A stretch of 64,000 bases of DNA from Tetracladium setigerum (lineage: Eukaryota > Ascomycota > Leotiomycetes > Helotiales). This document shows, piece after piece, positions 12,171 to 23,014 of the stretch. Every line of letters starts with the position of its first letter. Position 1 is the stretch's first letter. The notes under the pieces were generated by a model, which saw only the letters and a program-made list of their open reading frames with translations, was not told the origin of the DNA and did not search any database. The translations under genes were made by a program, and so were the position numbers. The stretch is from assembly GCA_031472005.1 (NCBI GenBank), contig PZJY01000007.1:1971808-2035807 (forward strand), written 5' to 3'.

Positions 12171-12470
12171 GTTGCTGTAGCGAGCGCAAAGCAGTTTGTG
12201 GATCCGGTATGATGGTTCAAGTTTTAATAGCTAGGCTCAAGATAGATAACTGAGCGTGTTTCTTATGGACAAAGAATTGCCGTGCGGAAATGATAGAGTA
12301 GCAGGAATGAGGGACGGAACGTCGCGAAGGCTGTCGGTCTTGGAGAATTTGTAGCCTTGTCCGAGGCGGCCGCATTCTCTTGGCAGAATATGTTTGTAGG
12401 CAGAGCTTCCGAACGTAACCATCCCCATCGCCTTCTCCAATCCCCAGATTCAACAGCACCGCAAATCATA
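12171..12470. promoter_or_regulatory. Divergent promoter between zinc-finger gene and SLP2
   Basis: Exactly 300 bp lie between the two start codons, so both promoters must sit here. No specific motif is claimed. Confidence 0.45.
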
Positions 12471-13783
12471 ATGGCGATGGAGGCAATCAACCGCAGAGTA
12501 CTGCAGCAGACTCTAGTCGGAGGAAGCTCCTCAACCCTCATCCTCCGCTCTGCAACAAAAGCAGCTTCAATACCAGCTCTCCGAGTACAGCAACAATCCC
12601 GCCGCCTTCATGTATCGCGCAGCACAAAAGCTTCTCACAACCTCGGAATTCTAGGATCCCAAGGCGTTCCCTCCTCCTATTTCACAAAGGCCTCATTACC
12701 AGCAAACACCATTGTCAGATTCGTTCCACAGCAGACAGCATGGATCGTCGAGCGCATGGGCAAATTCAACCGGATCTTACAACCGGGTCTAGCTATTCTG
12801 TGGCCGTTTCTGGATCGCATTGCCTATGTGAAGAGTTTGAAGGAAGCTGCTATTGAGATTCCAAGTCAGAGTGCTATTACGGCTGATAATGTCACGTTGG
12901 AATTGGATGGTGTCCTCTATACTCGTGTATTTGACGCTTACAAGGCCAGGTATGTGCCAAACTACCCCCCCTCCTTCCTCTCCATGAAATATACTAACAA
13001 ATTTCCCACAGTTACGGAGTCGAAGATGCCGACTACGCCATCTCACAACTAGCTCAAACCACCATGCGTTCAGAAATCGGTCAACTAACACTCGATCACG
13101 TCCTCAAGGAACGCTCCACCCTCAACACCAACATAACACAAGCAATCAACGAGGCTGCACAAGACTGGGGTATCGTCTGTCTCCGTTATGAAATCAGAGA
13201 TATCCACGCACCCGACGGAGTCGTAGCAGCAATGCACCGTCAAGTAACCGCCGAACGTAGCAAACGTGCCGAAATTCTCGACTCCGAAGGACAACGCCAA
13301 AGCGCGATCAACATCGCCGAAGGTCGAAAGCAGAGTGTAATCCTCGCCTCCGAGGCCTTGAGAAGCGAGCAAATCAACATGGCAAGTGGAGAGGCTGAGG
13401 CGATTCTGCTAAAGGCAAAGGCGACAGCGGCCGGTATCGATGCCGTGGCGAAGAGTATTGCGGATGGTAAGGAGGCGGCGCAGGGAGCGGTTAGCTTGAG
13501 TGTGGCAGAGAAATATGTCGATGCTTTTGCGAAGTTGGCGAAGGAAGGCACGGCGGTCGTGGTGCCGGGGAATGTGGGTGATATTGGGAGCATGATTGCT
13601 AGTGCCATGGCGGTTTATGGAAAGGTGGGGGATGCGCAGGCGAAGACTATGGCGGCGAAGGCCTTGCAGCAGCAGCAAGAGCATGAGGGGAGTGATCATG
13701 GAGTGCCGGTAAAGGAGTCGCCGAATGATGAGATGAAGAGGAGTATGCTCGCTTCGTTCGAAAATACCCGAGCCAAAAAATAG
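12471..13783 (+). CDS. Mitochondrial stomatin-like protein 2 (SPFH/prohibitin family)
   Basis: Inner-membrane scaffold protein of the SPFH family; SLP2 homologues organise cardiolipin-rich domains and stabilise proteases and respiratory complexes. Exons 12471-12949 and 13012-13783, joined by a GTATGT...CAG intron; 416 residues. The first 50 residues are Arg/Ser/Ala-rich without acids, a mitochondrial presequence (RRLHVSR). The SPFH core starts at TIVRFVPQQTAWIVERMGKF and includes GLAILWPFLDRIAYVKSLKE, AITADNVTLELDGVLY, DYAISQLAQTTMRSEIG and LDHVLKERSTLN. A coiled-coil follows, with AERSKRAEILDSEGQRQSA and EAEAILLKAKATAAGI. The ATG at 12471 is chosen because it gives the presequence; the frame is open further upstream. 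It converges with MON2, 264 bp apart. Confidence 0.92.
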
Positions 13784-14047
13784 GGGGACACGAAATGGGA
13801 ACAAAAAATGTATTAACACTCACAGTTAGCGGTTGTCTGGTGAAAAGAAAAAGCCGTCGATTTGTCCTGTAAAAAAAATTAAGCAGAATTACGCTTCTCA
13901 ATTAGTTAGGTCTTCCTCTCAAGGTTATAGGACAAGGAAAATAAGGGATGTAATTCAAGACCAATACCAAAATTCAAAACAATCATTCATTCTCGCTTCT
14001 TTTCATTACAAAAGGCAGGTAAATAACCTCTCACACGACTAAAAATT

Positions 14048-17000
14048 CTAAAGACCAAACTCCATCCCAACTTCATCAAGTGCTTTCCCCAACCACTCCA
14101 ACACCTCCTGATCCCTCGCCGCCGCCCTTACAGCCTTCGCCATCAACGGATACAGCCTCAGTAGATGCTTCTTTCCCTCACTCTCAACTCCCGACGCATC
14201 TGGGATCGCATCTTCCTCGGACCTCAATTTCACCATCGCTTTCAAGATATATAAAAGCTCTTTACGCTGAGAAAGCGGCTGTGGCATCCGTCCTCGCAGG
14301 GGTTGATCAGCGATATAAGCTCTCAGTGTAAGACCAGCACGAAGAATCACGTAAGGAGCAGCAGCTTTAGCGAGTTTTACGCGTGCAGCTGTACCATCGT
14401 GCACAGCAACAAGAGATACCAATTCGTCGAAGCAGACATAGCTCATCTTCGTTCGAAGCGAAGGGGAAGGGTCGATCGTTCGCCCCTTTCTCGGTTTGTA
14501 CAAGCTTGCTAGACCGTCTTGAGTGATTATTGCCAGTTCGTCGGGTTGAGGGGCGTGGATGAGCGACATGTTGAAGAGGGATTCGGCGTATGCTCGACGG
14601 GTTTTATCGGGGATTTTGGGCGAGCCGAGAGCGGGTGTTATGAGTTCTCTGAGCTCAAGGAAGGCGGATATGTCGAATTCTTGGTCGGTTTTGATGTTGA
14701 CTGTTTCTGGGACTTCGTCGCAGGAGGCTGTGGTTATTCCGTTGCCTATTGTAACTATGGACGACCAGATTGCTTGGGTGATATTTTCTTTCAGTTCATT
14801 TTTGACAATGACAGGTAGAATTGACTTAAGAATCGAGAGAGAAGATGTCGTTGCTTGCTGCCAGGGTGATGTGGTTTTGGTTGTTGTTGGGAACGAGTAT
14901 TTGAGTACAACTGGCCTTGCGAGCGCAGTGAGAGAAGCTGAGACGGCTCCGCTGTTGTAGATATCATAATCTAACGAATGGGAAACGATCAACTTTTCCG
15001 ACAAAACCATTGAAGCTTTTGAGAGTGCAACGTATGTAGGTCGTTGTATCCCGGAGGTATCTTTGGGCTCAAATGCTAATCCCACGAACTCGGCGACTTG
15101 ACTGATCATAGCTCCGGGCACTCCTTCAATGTCAGTCCGAATCATTTTCAGCGACTCCAAGACCTGCGTTTGAAGTGGGGTAAGATATTCGATGTCGGCA
15201 GAGTATGTTGCCGCTGTTGCCTTTTGGATCGCTTCTCGTAACAGAGTAAGCATTGTTTGAACGCGGGAAGCATCAATAGCATCATATATCAGACGGTTTA
15301 TCTCTTGCAATGCAGATACATATACAAGTAGATATTCCTGATTATCAAAACGTCTTTCGGAACCATTAGGCGCAACATCGGGAAGCGAATGTGACCAGAG
15401 ACCCCAAGCTAGTTCAACTGACGAATCCTCAAGGTTAACCTTATCTTCAAGATTAGCTCTAGAAAGGATATATTTGAGGGATTTGAAGATGGCGGTGCTG
15501 ATTTCAATGACATGTAAGTCGAGCAACTTCTTGAAATGATTCATCAGCGTCTCCCAGGACTTGCCAAACGTTTCATGGCTTGACAACGGTTCAATGTAAT
15601 CGGCGAATAGTTTCGTGATTCCGCTCAGGACTACCACTATTGTCTCATTCCAGCCGTTTTTATCTTTCTGCGAGAGTCCTGATTCGGGATCATTTGATTC
15701 CGTCAGCTCTTCTTCAATTGAAGACAGCAACCGGAAGATGACTGATTTTAGGCACATTGACCAAGCTTCTGGGCTCAGTTGGTCCCCATACGCATCGAAA
15801 ATCCTGAGTAATGTTTGTATTGCACCTGGCATATGTTAACTTAAAGTTGTAATTGCAAGATGACAGGGGAATTACTATTTCTCAACTCTAGTCGATCATC
15901 GGTAGTGACAGCAGTCAATCGTTGTAGCAATAACATCCACAGCGCAGCATCTGATACAGAATGGTCGTCTCCTGAAGCCATTTCAATAAGCGAGCGCTCA
16001 GTTGTTCCCCGAATGAGCTCTGGGCTCAACGAAAACGAACTCGTACGACCAGATATGAAGTCGGACAAAACCCAGAAAAACGTCACGGTCTGGAAAGATT
16101 AGTGGAATTCTACACATTTTGGGGAAAACTTGCCGTCAAAGATATGTTCAGGTCGTCGTCCTGGGTGCAAAAGTTGTAAAGGGCATCGACAAGCAAAATA
16201 AAGCAAGAGTTTGGCAGCGAAGATAAGAAATCCGAACAGATGAGCTGTAGCGAATTGAAGGAGGATCGAATGAGTCTGGAAGACCGGGTTGTGGTAAGTT
16301 CTTTCTTTCGGTCACCCTCGCCAGGCTTGCTTTCCATGAAAACACTGCCGATGATCTCGAATGCAATATCCCAGCCAGTGATGAATGTTTCTCCGCAGTG
16401 CTCGAGAACAGCCTTGAAACCTTCCAGGACAATCTTATGGACGTCGATGTCTGTTGCGTGCAATGCTACCGATACCTCCCTTTCTACGGTGAGTGGTTTT
16501 AACGCAGCATTAAAAGTCTGAAGCAGTCTAAGTTGGACTTCTCCGCGCAATTCATCTGGAATGGAGAGTGTCGTGGAAGCAGCCTCGAAAAGAAGTCTAT
16601 TCAGTATTTCAGCGGCTCGTAATCTCACTGACGAGGCTCTGCCCGACGAACAAGATGCAATGATCAATTCGGAAGTCATAAGATCCCAACCACTCTCCTC
16701 GGGAGCATAGGCCAGGAGTCGATCCATATTGATGCTCGCAATATCTCCTAATTTAGCCAACGCAAACAGATCTTCTTGGTTCTGTGTAGCAGGCGCCGTA
16801 TTTATACTGTGCATCCTCCTGTGTGCCGAAGGACGTCTGGACTGAATAGTAGGGCTTGTAGGTGTCTGCGGTATTTTTGAAGGGTCAACCTTTTCAAACA
16901 ACAAGCACAAAGCGGATACTACCTCCAAAAATGCTTCATTGGCGAAGTCGGCCGTACTTTCAAGTAGTCTGGAGGCAGCTATTTCGACAGATTTAATCTC

Positions 17001-19369
17001 TGTACCGAAGTTGGCTAGAAGTGCAGTCCCATCGCTTGTTTGTTGTGTCTCCATTTTCGAACTTGTAGTTGGAGTCCTGGCAGACTTTGCCGTAGAAAAA
17101 AGTACAAGGTCTGCCTGTTGAAGAGTTCCAAGAATGATTACCCATGCAGAATCTAGTGTTGGGCCAAGAGCAATCCCCAAGTTCAACAGAGCCCTCAGAC
17201 AAAGTAGATTTCGCGTATTGAGCGATGGACTAATTTCAGCCGAAGGCCGTCCACGATCGGACGTCTGGTTAACTAGACTGTCTACACTGAGAAGTCCTCT
17301 CGCATTGCTGAGCAAACTCGAGTGCTCACTCGTTGGAGTTGCCGCCGACGGTGTCAAAGCTGCGCTGGCAGTCAATAGATTCGACGGGACAGCAGACTTC
17401 CCAAGGGTTGTCAGGAAAGCGTCTCTCGGAGTCGCGAGCCGTAAAAGTCCAGCTACATGGGTGAATTTTTGAAAAGATCTGACCAGACCATGGTAATATT
17501 CTGAGTCCAGCGAAGCGTATAAGAAAGTCGAGCACGTCGCTAATATGGCAGGCCAGCAATCCTCAATAATCCCAGCACATATTTTGACGTCCTCGTAAAG
17601 TGGATGTTCCTCCAGGGCCAGTGGGTTAACGAGAACAGGGTTTTTCTTAACCGAAGCTTTTCGCTGGAGACTTGTTTTCTGGTCCGAGGAGGTTGTTTCC
17701 GATGCCTTGGAATCTAATTCAGCCTGTCTAGCCTTTTTTCGCTGTCGCTCTGGAACAGTCAAAGGGAGGATGAACTTGGCAAGTCCTTCTGAAAAGCCAC
17801 TGATACACGCCAATGTCAGACTGTAGATATACGATTCCGGAATCGAAGGAGGATCCGTTTTGTCGAGCTGATCAATGCAAGGAACTCTCATCGTACTCCA
17901 TTGAGTGCTTATGCCAGCAGATGGCTCACTTGTAGTGACGCTGCTAGTCATAATGCCAGAAACACCGCTGGCTTCCAGCATCGCTTGATCGCTACCGCCA
18001 TCAATCGTCTGATTTAGAACAGGTATTGTAGATTGATGTCCGAGGCCAATTACTGATGGTTTCTCGGTGCTGATTCTTACGAAAGCTGCCACGAGATCAC
18101 GCAGAACAGACTTTCTTTGCTCGTTGGCATCATACATTCCAAATATACGCCGGATGAGTGATGCCTCCGCAAAGATTCCTCGAAGAACTTCCATGCATAG
18201 TGATCGTTTCCACAACGCTGTATCATGGTCCAGCATGTGAGTGAGAAGGGTCAAAGCCATTTCGCCCTCAGAAGTAAGGATGCTGAGATGCCGCCTGAGC
18301 AATGTGTAGAGAATCCTGACAATCCGAACAGTCACCGCGAAGTTTAATTTCTCTGACAACGAACTGATGATGAATGGCATAACCCTTATTCTCAGGATGT
18401 GAGCCTGTTCGGGATGGGTAAGAAATATATCGGCATGGTTGGTGAGAACTGATTCTATCAATTCCAAACCAAATGTTTGCGGTAATCCCGCAGATTTGAG
18501 AAATTTGGGCTTTTGGGCCTCGGTGAGAAGACAAAGGTCATTGAACACCTTGTAGGCATCAAGAGCGGCGGCTCGCAGTTGAACGGTTCCATCCTCGATG
18601 GGAGCTTCGCCAATAGTCGGCACCTCGAGTGCAATCTCTATATTGGTGTTAGACGATTCTTAATCGAAGAACTACACGGAAGGAAGAAACCCAGTTGACT
18701 TACTATCCTCAGCAACAACTTTATCAAAGACTGAGACCACAAGTTGCTGCAATGTAGCCGCAGCAGTATTGTTCACAATTCCATTCTTGCTTGCCTGCAA
18801 GATAGTACAGATGTTCAAAGCAGCAGCCAAAAGGTCTCCTTTCAGATCATCTGCATAATTCTGAAGGAGAGAAGGCAAGGCCTGGAGAATCTTGAGTTGG
18901 ACATCAAGCCCACCGGACGACGATTCACGGAAGGCCTCGAGAACCTCTCTCAACCTCGATCTCGGGAGAGCACGAGACACGACAAGTCTCTGCAAGCAAA
19001 CAATTGCGATTCCAGTGAATTTGACATTCCTGGTGCTGCAGGCTATCAGGAAGGGAGTGACAAAGTTCGCCCGCTGGGTGAGATCTGTTCAATATTAGAC
19101 AAAGCTGATAGGCATAAATGTTCCTCTTGTTCCTCCTACTCACCAGCGGCTATCTGAGCTTCAGAAGTTGAGCGTAAAGACTTGAGTTCTTCGAGGGACT
19201 TTTCGGCAGCCTAGGCAGAAACCAGTTAGTTAGCACGAGCTACCTACATGAATGAGGGATGAGGATATAAAGCTAATTAGAAGCAGCTCACATTTCTGAG
19301 ATCCGTATGCTTTCTTTTACTTTCTTGTATTAGATTTGCCAGCTCGGAAGCCAGTATCTGTGCAGTCAT
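14048..19369 (-). CDS. MON2: MON2 homologue (Arf-GEF-like Golgi/endosome trafficking protein)
   Basis: Large peripheral protein of the late Golgi and endosome, related to Sec7 Arf-GEFs but lacking the Sec7 domain; with Dop1 and Neo1 it acts in endosome-to-Golgi recycling. Six exons in coding order: 19369-19292, 19210-19144, 19084-18704, 18637-16134, 16089-15876 and 15825-14048; all phases agree and give 1673 residues, full length for the family. The N-terminal DCB region is clear (TAQILASELANLIQESKRKH, then CLQRLVVSRALP and LQVLQALPSLLQNYADDL-like helices), followed by the HUS region and long HEAT-like arrays, with a Ser-rich disordered stretch around residues 600-800. The intron at 16090-16133 has a GC donor (GCAAGT). 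It runs over 5 kb without any frame break, in contrast to several neighbours. Confidence 0.92.
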
Positions 19370-19784
19370 TATTACCGATGTGAATAACACGTCTCCATCG
19401 CTTGTTTCATGAGATGAAAGGGAGATCAATCGATGGATCCTTCGTACGCGTCTAGTATGTCAGGTAGAAGCTCCAAGGTGTCCCTTTGCCAAGGCCGTGA
19501 TTTTGCCGACTTTCACCGTGCTCACTTGGATGCCCCGCCATCAACATACATGCTCACTCATTCCCTCTTGTAGAGTGACAGACGACATATTGTGCCTGGT
19601 CGCATTCACGAATTCCTCACACTTTTGCACTTCCTCAAATCTTTGGACTTCCCTTCTACTACATCGGATTCCCAGCTATCCCCGAGACCAACAGACAAAA
19701 ACGACCTACAGTCCCACCAGCCGAGCATCTTCCCACCACGCGACAACAAAAAGCAACGCCCAAGACAGCCCGCCAGCCGCAAAC
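19370..19784. promoter_or_regulatory. Divergent promoter between MON2 and MMS2
   Basis: The 415 bp between the two start codons must serve both genes. A plus-strand 127-codon frame here ends inside the MMS2 first intron and is not coding beyond it. Confidence 0.45.
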
Positions 19785-20503
19785 ATGACTTCGAAAGTCC
19801 CTCGCAACTTCAGATTGCTGGAGGAGTTAGAGAAGGGTGAAAAGGGCCTTGGAGCCGGTAAGAAAAATCCGACAGCATGAAAAAGTATGCCATGGCTTTA
19901 AGCTGATGCTCTGTTCCCTTTAGAGGCTTGCTCATATGGTCTTGAGGAGGGAGATGACATGCTCATGTCAAACTGGAATGGAACTATCCTCGGTCCTCCC
20001 CACGTACGTTGGAGCCCTATTTCTCTCTATACCCTCCAGTATACCATCACATCTCCTCCTGCTATCTAGCTAGCAACGTATGGCTGAATAATCACATTAG
20101 AGTGTCCACGAGAATCGCATTTACTCATTGAAGATGCACTGCGGTGACCAATACCCCGATAAGCCACCTACCATCCAATTCATCAGCCAGGTCAACCTGC
20201 CTTGCGTCAATCCACGAAATGGAGTTGTAAGCTACTTCTTCACACACTACAATCTTCCCAAGTATGCTGAAGAGTAATGCTAATGTTCTCTTGATCATAG
20301 GTCGATCCAACTAAACTACCCTGCCTTGCGAACTGGGCCCGAGACAATACTATGGAGACGGTTCTGATTGAGTTGAGAAGGTTAGTTAGAGACTCGCATA
20401 CACTTGTTTGGAAATAGCATGATATATTAAACGTAAACGCAGATACATGGCACACCCATCCCACAAGAAGCTACCTCAACCTGCCGAAGGTCTCACCTAC
20501 TAG
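19785..20503 (+). CDS. MMS2: Ubiquitin-conjugating enzyme variant MMS2/UEV1
   Basis: Catalytically inactive E2 variant that pairs with Ubc13 to build Lys63-linked ubiquitin chains, for example on PCNA during error-free damage tolerance. Five exons: 19785-19857, 19924-20003, 20101-20226, 20301-20380 and 20443-20503; every junction holds, giving 139 residues, the usual length. Seen: VPRNFRLLEELEKGEKG at the N-terminus, LMSNWNGTILGPPH, then IYSLKMHCGDQYPDKPPT and LANWARDNTMETVLIELRR. The E2 catalytic cysteine after the HPN-type position is missing, as expected for a UEV. It ends HKKLPQPAEGLTY. The gene is divergent from MON2. Confidence 0.95.
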
Positions 20504-20838
20504 CCTCGAAATACAAAACAGCAGTATACAAGAGGGAGGAAGTTTGGATGGTGTTTGGCAGATGGGGGTTTCGCATTGGAGAGAGGGGGAAGGCGGGTCC
20601 AGGGTCTTTGCATCAGCATGGCGAACGGCGGGAAGGAGCTCTCTGGCTGTTGTGGTGACGGATGGGTCTTTTTATGGACGAGAGAGATGAAGAGACGCGA
20701 AGAATATGAACGAAATGCCCGCAAATGATGATGATGGTTCTCCAGCAACATGCCTATTCTCTGAGGATTAGAAATATCAATCGATCAATCATACTGTTTT
20801 GGTTCTTGTGTGACCTTACACCTCTTCACAGTAATTTA
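20504..20838. other. Convergent 3' flanks of MMS2 and LYR-motif gene
   Basis: No gene seen; a short minus-strand 83-codon frame at 20500-20751 overlaps the MMS2 terminator side and has no family features. Confidence 0.4.
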
Positions 20839-22249
20839 TTAAATCTGCTTAAAAAATGCTCTTCCAAGTTGTAGTGCCCTCAGGCTCTGGCACATCTTTC
20901 CCACTTTTCTGTGCATCACCACTCTTCTCAACAACTTTCTCAGCCAGGTTATGTTCTTCCCTTTCCAAGCCACTCCTCTCAATATCTCCTTGCAACTTCT
21001 CCCCCTCTTCACCCACCCCTTCCTCGCAACCTTCTCATCCAACTTCCTCTCCCTCCTCTCCCTCCTCTCCACCTCCCACAGCTCCCTCTCCACCTCCACC
21101 ACCTCAGCCATCCTCTTCCCCATCTCAAACCACTTTTCATTCTCCGCCTTCATAACCCCGTGCAACCCCTTCCTTACCTCCTCCACATCCCCCTTCCAAT
21201 CCTCCCTTCCATACACCCTCCCCTCCCCCTCAACCACCTACTCAAACTCCCCTCTCTATCTCCACCCAAACCACCCTCCTCCTCAACAACTCTCTCCCTC
21301 TCCCTCACCACCTCCTTCATAACCAACCTCCACCACTCCGCCTCTGCCTCCGCCACATCCCTCCCCTCCTCACACTCCTAACCCACTCCCACCTCCTCGC
21401 CTTCTGCCCCGCCTTGTCCCTCAAAACCCTACCCAAAAACGCACTCTGCGGTTTCTTAAACCTCAAAAACGGCACTCCATTTGCCACCGCCAATTTCGAA
21501 AGCGTTCTCCTCTTCCCACTCAATGAATCTTTTGGCGCAGGACGAATATCAAGAACTTTCGGTGCGCCGGGGAAGGCCCAGACACGTGGGGTGGAATTGA
21601 CGGAACGCTTCGGCGGTGGACGTTGACATGTTGCGCGTGCGGATTCGCGTTGGTGATGGAGTGTCCAGAGATGGGAGTGGATTGTTGAGAGGGATGTTGG
21701 GAGGCCGTCGCCTGCTGTGCGGAGGAGTTCTTCGGCCTGATAATAAACATAAACATCAATAAATAATACATGAATTAAATATTACGAGTATAGGCAGTAC
21801 CATGAAGGAAGTAATGACCAAAGAAAAGAACGGACCTTATACCCCTTCTCCAAAACCTCCACCAAAATCCTACTACTCGTACAATTCACATATCGTCTGA
21901 AGCCCTTGCGGATGAGGTGCTTGATGGGATTAATCGCTCCCTGGGATGGGTAGTTGAGTGGTAATGCGACGCGTGGACATTGTTGTAGGAGGGCGCGGTA
22001 GAGTGCTATGCCTGTATTTTTGGGCAAGCGGGCATAAGTCAGAGGTGATGAGCAGTGAAGTATACCTAACAAGTTTGGTGATGGGAGTTGGGAAGGGGTC
22101 TGGAATTGGGGAATTGGGGATTGGGTTTGACATTTGAAAGGGCAGGGGGAAACATACAGGCGATCCGATGAGGTCCTGATTTACGGGGGAGAAAGTGGCG
22201 CGGCATTCATCTGGTTTGCAGTTTCCTTCGCCGTTTTGGTAGTGGCCAT
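20839..22249 (-). CDS. LYR-motif protein, probably mitochondrial, with at least two frameshifts
   Basis: Best model, in coding order: 22249-22185, 22099-22066, 22011-21836 and 21736-20839. The LYR motif is in IALYRALLQQCPRV, followed by INPIKHLIRKGFRRYV and SRILVEVLEKGYK, the helical pattern of Complex1_LYR proteins that act with the mitochondrial acyl carrier protein in complex and ribosome assembly. The C-terminal half has LRFKKPQSAFLGRVLRDK with a basic, helix-forming tail ending RALQLGRAFFKQI. One base is missing near 21370 (S-V-E-E-G-R-D-V-A-E) and one near 21237 (before V-V-E-G-E-G). A third is implied by the CCCCC run at the end of the first exon (22185-22189). All three together give 391 residues. 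The first two exons are the least certain part. Confidence 0.6.
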
Positions 22250-23014
22250 GAGTATTGAGCTGAGTTTTTAGCATTTGGAGCGTAGTTAGGGGTGCCAAGC
22301 ACTTCCTGGCCTGAGGCGAGTGATGCTACTAAGTATCGTCTGATAGCTACTATGTTAATATAGCTTAATTAAAGCGCCAGCTAGTTTAAAAGGGGAGTGG
22401 TGTGGTAGCGTGCTTAGCACGTAATTTTTATATAGAAGTAATAACGCGTCACTTAAAACTGAGGGGATAGCACTCACATCGCATGCCAATTGCATCGGTA
22501 TCACGTACTCTTCGTTCGATCTACCTCGACCTTCCTTCTACCAACGGCAGAGCGACGGCGCTAGCCAGTGACTTCGCAAAGGGGAGCAATTCTCCTCCAT
22601 GGATCATGTTTGAGTACAATTTACAAATGCAAACACTAATGCCCATTTTCTCAATGAATTATATTTTTTGGCTAACGAAATCGCATCTTGCTCAATTCCC
22701 CCAACATAATCTTACCGGACTCGCTTCCCTGATGCTTGTTTACACCTCTGAGCGATTAAATTGAAGTTGCGGGTAGCCGCAACTTTAGCCCCTTTTTTTT
22801 GGCGGAAGAGCCGCCTAATGCTGGACTGGATAGGAAGAAGGTAACAAGACAGGGGGTGATGCCTTACCCTGGTAGCGCCGGCCGCCGACCGAGAGACGAG
22901 CTGCTCTAGTGTGATTCTTCCTATTCCTTGCAACCTCACGACATCCATCTGAAAACATGCTGTTATTTACGATTTGTTTAGTTACATCATATTATCTCAT
23001 GAGAAACTACAAAA
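22250..23014. other. AT-rich, hairpin-bearing spacer
   Basis: No ORF with family features. TA-rich text at about 22320-22460 looks like a decayed repeat. The part from 22760 to 22900 carries several short perfect inverted repeats (see the separate entry). Confidence 0.4.
22764..22815. repeat. Two adjacent perfect inverted repeats (hairpins) with a T run between
   Basis: AAGTTGCGG at 22764-22772 pairs with CCGCAACTT at 22777-22785 around a GTAG loop. A T run follows, then GGCGG at 22801-22805 pairs with CCGCC at 22811-22815. A weaker pair, CAGGG/CCCTG, follows near 22850-22871. Could be a transposon end, a structured RNA or a cruciform; nothing identifies which. Confidence 0.45.
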
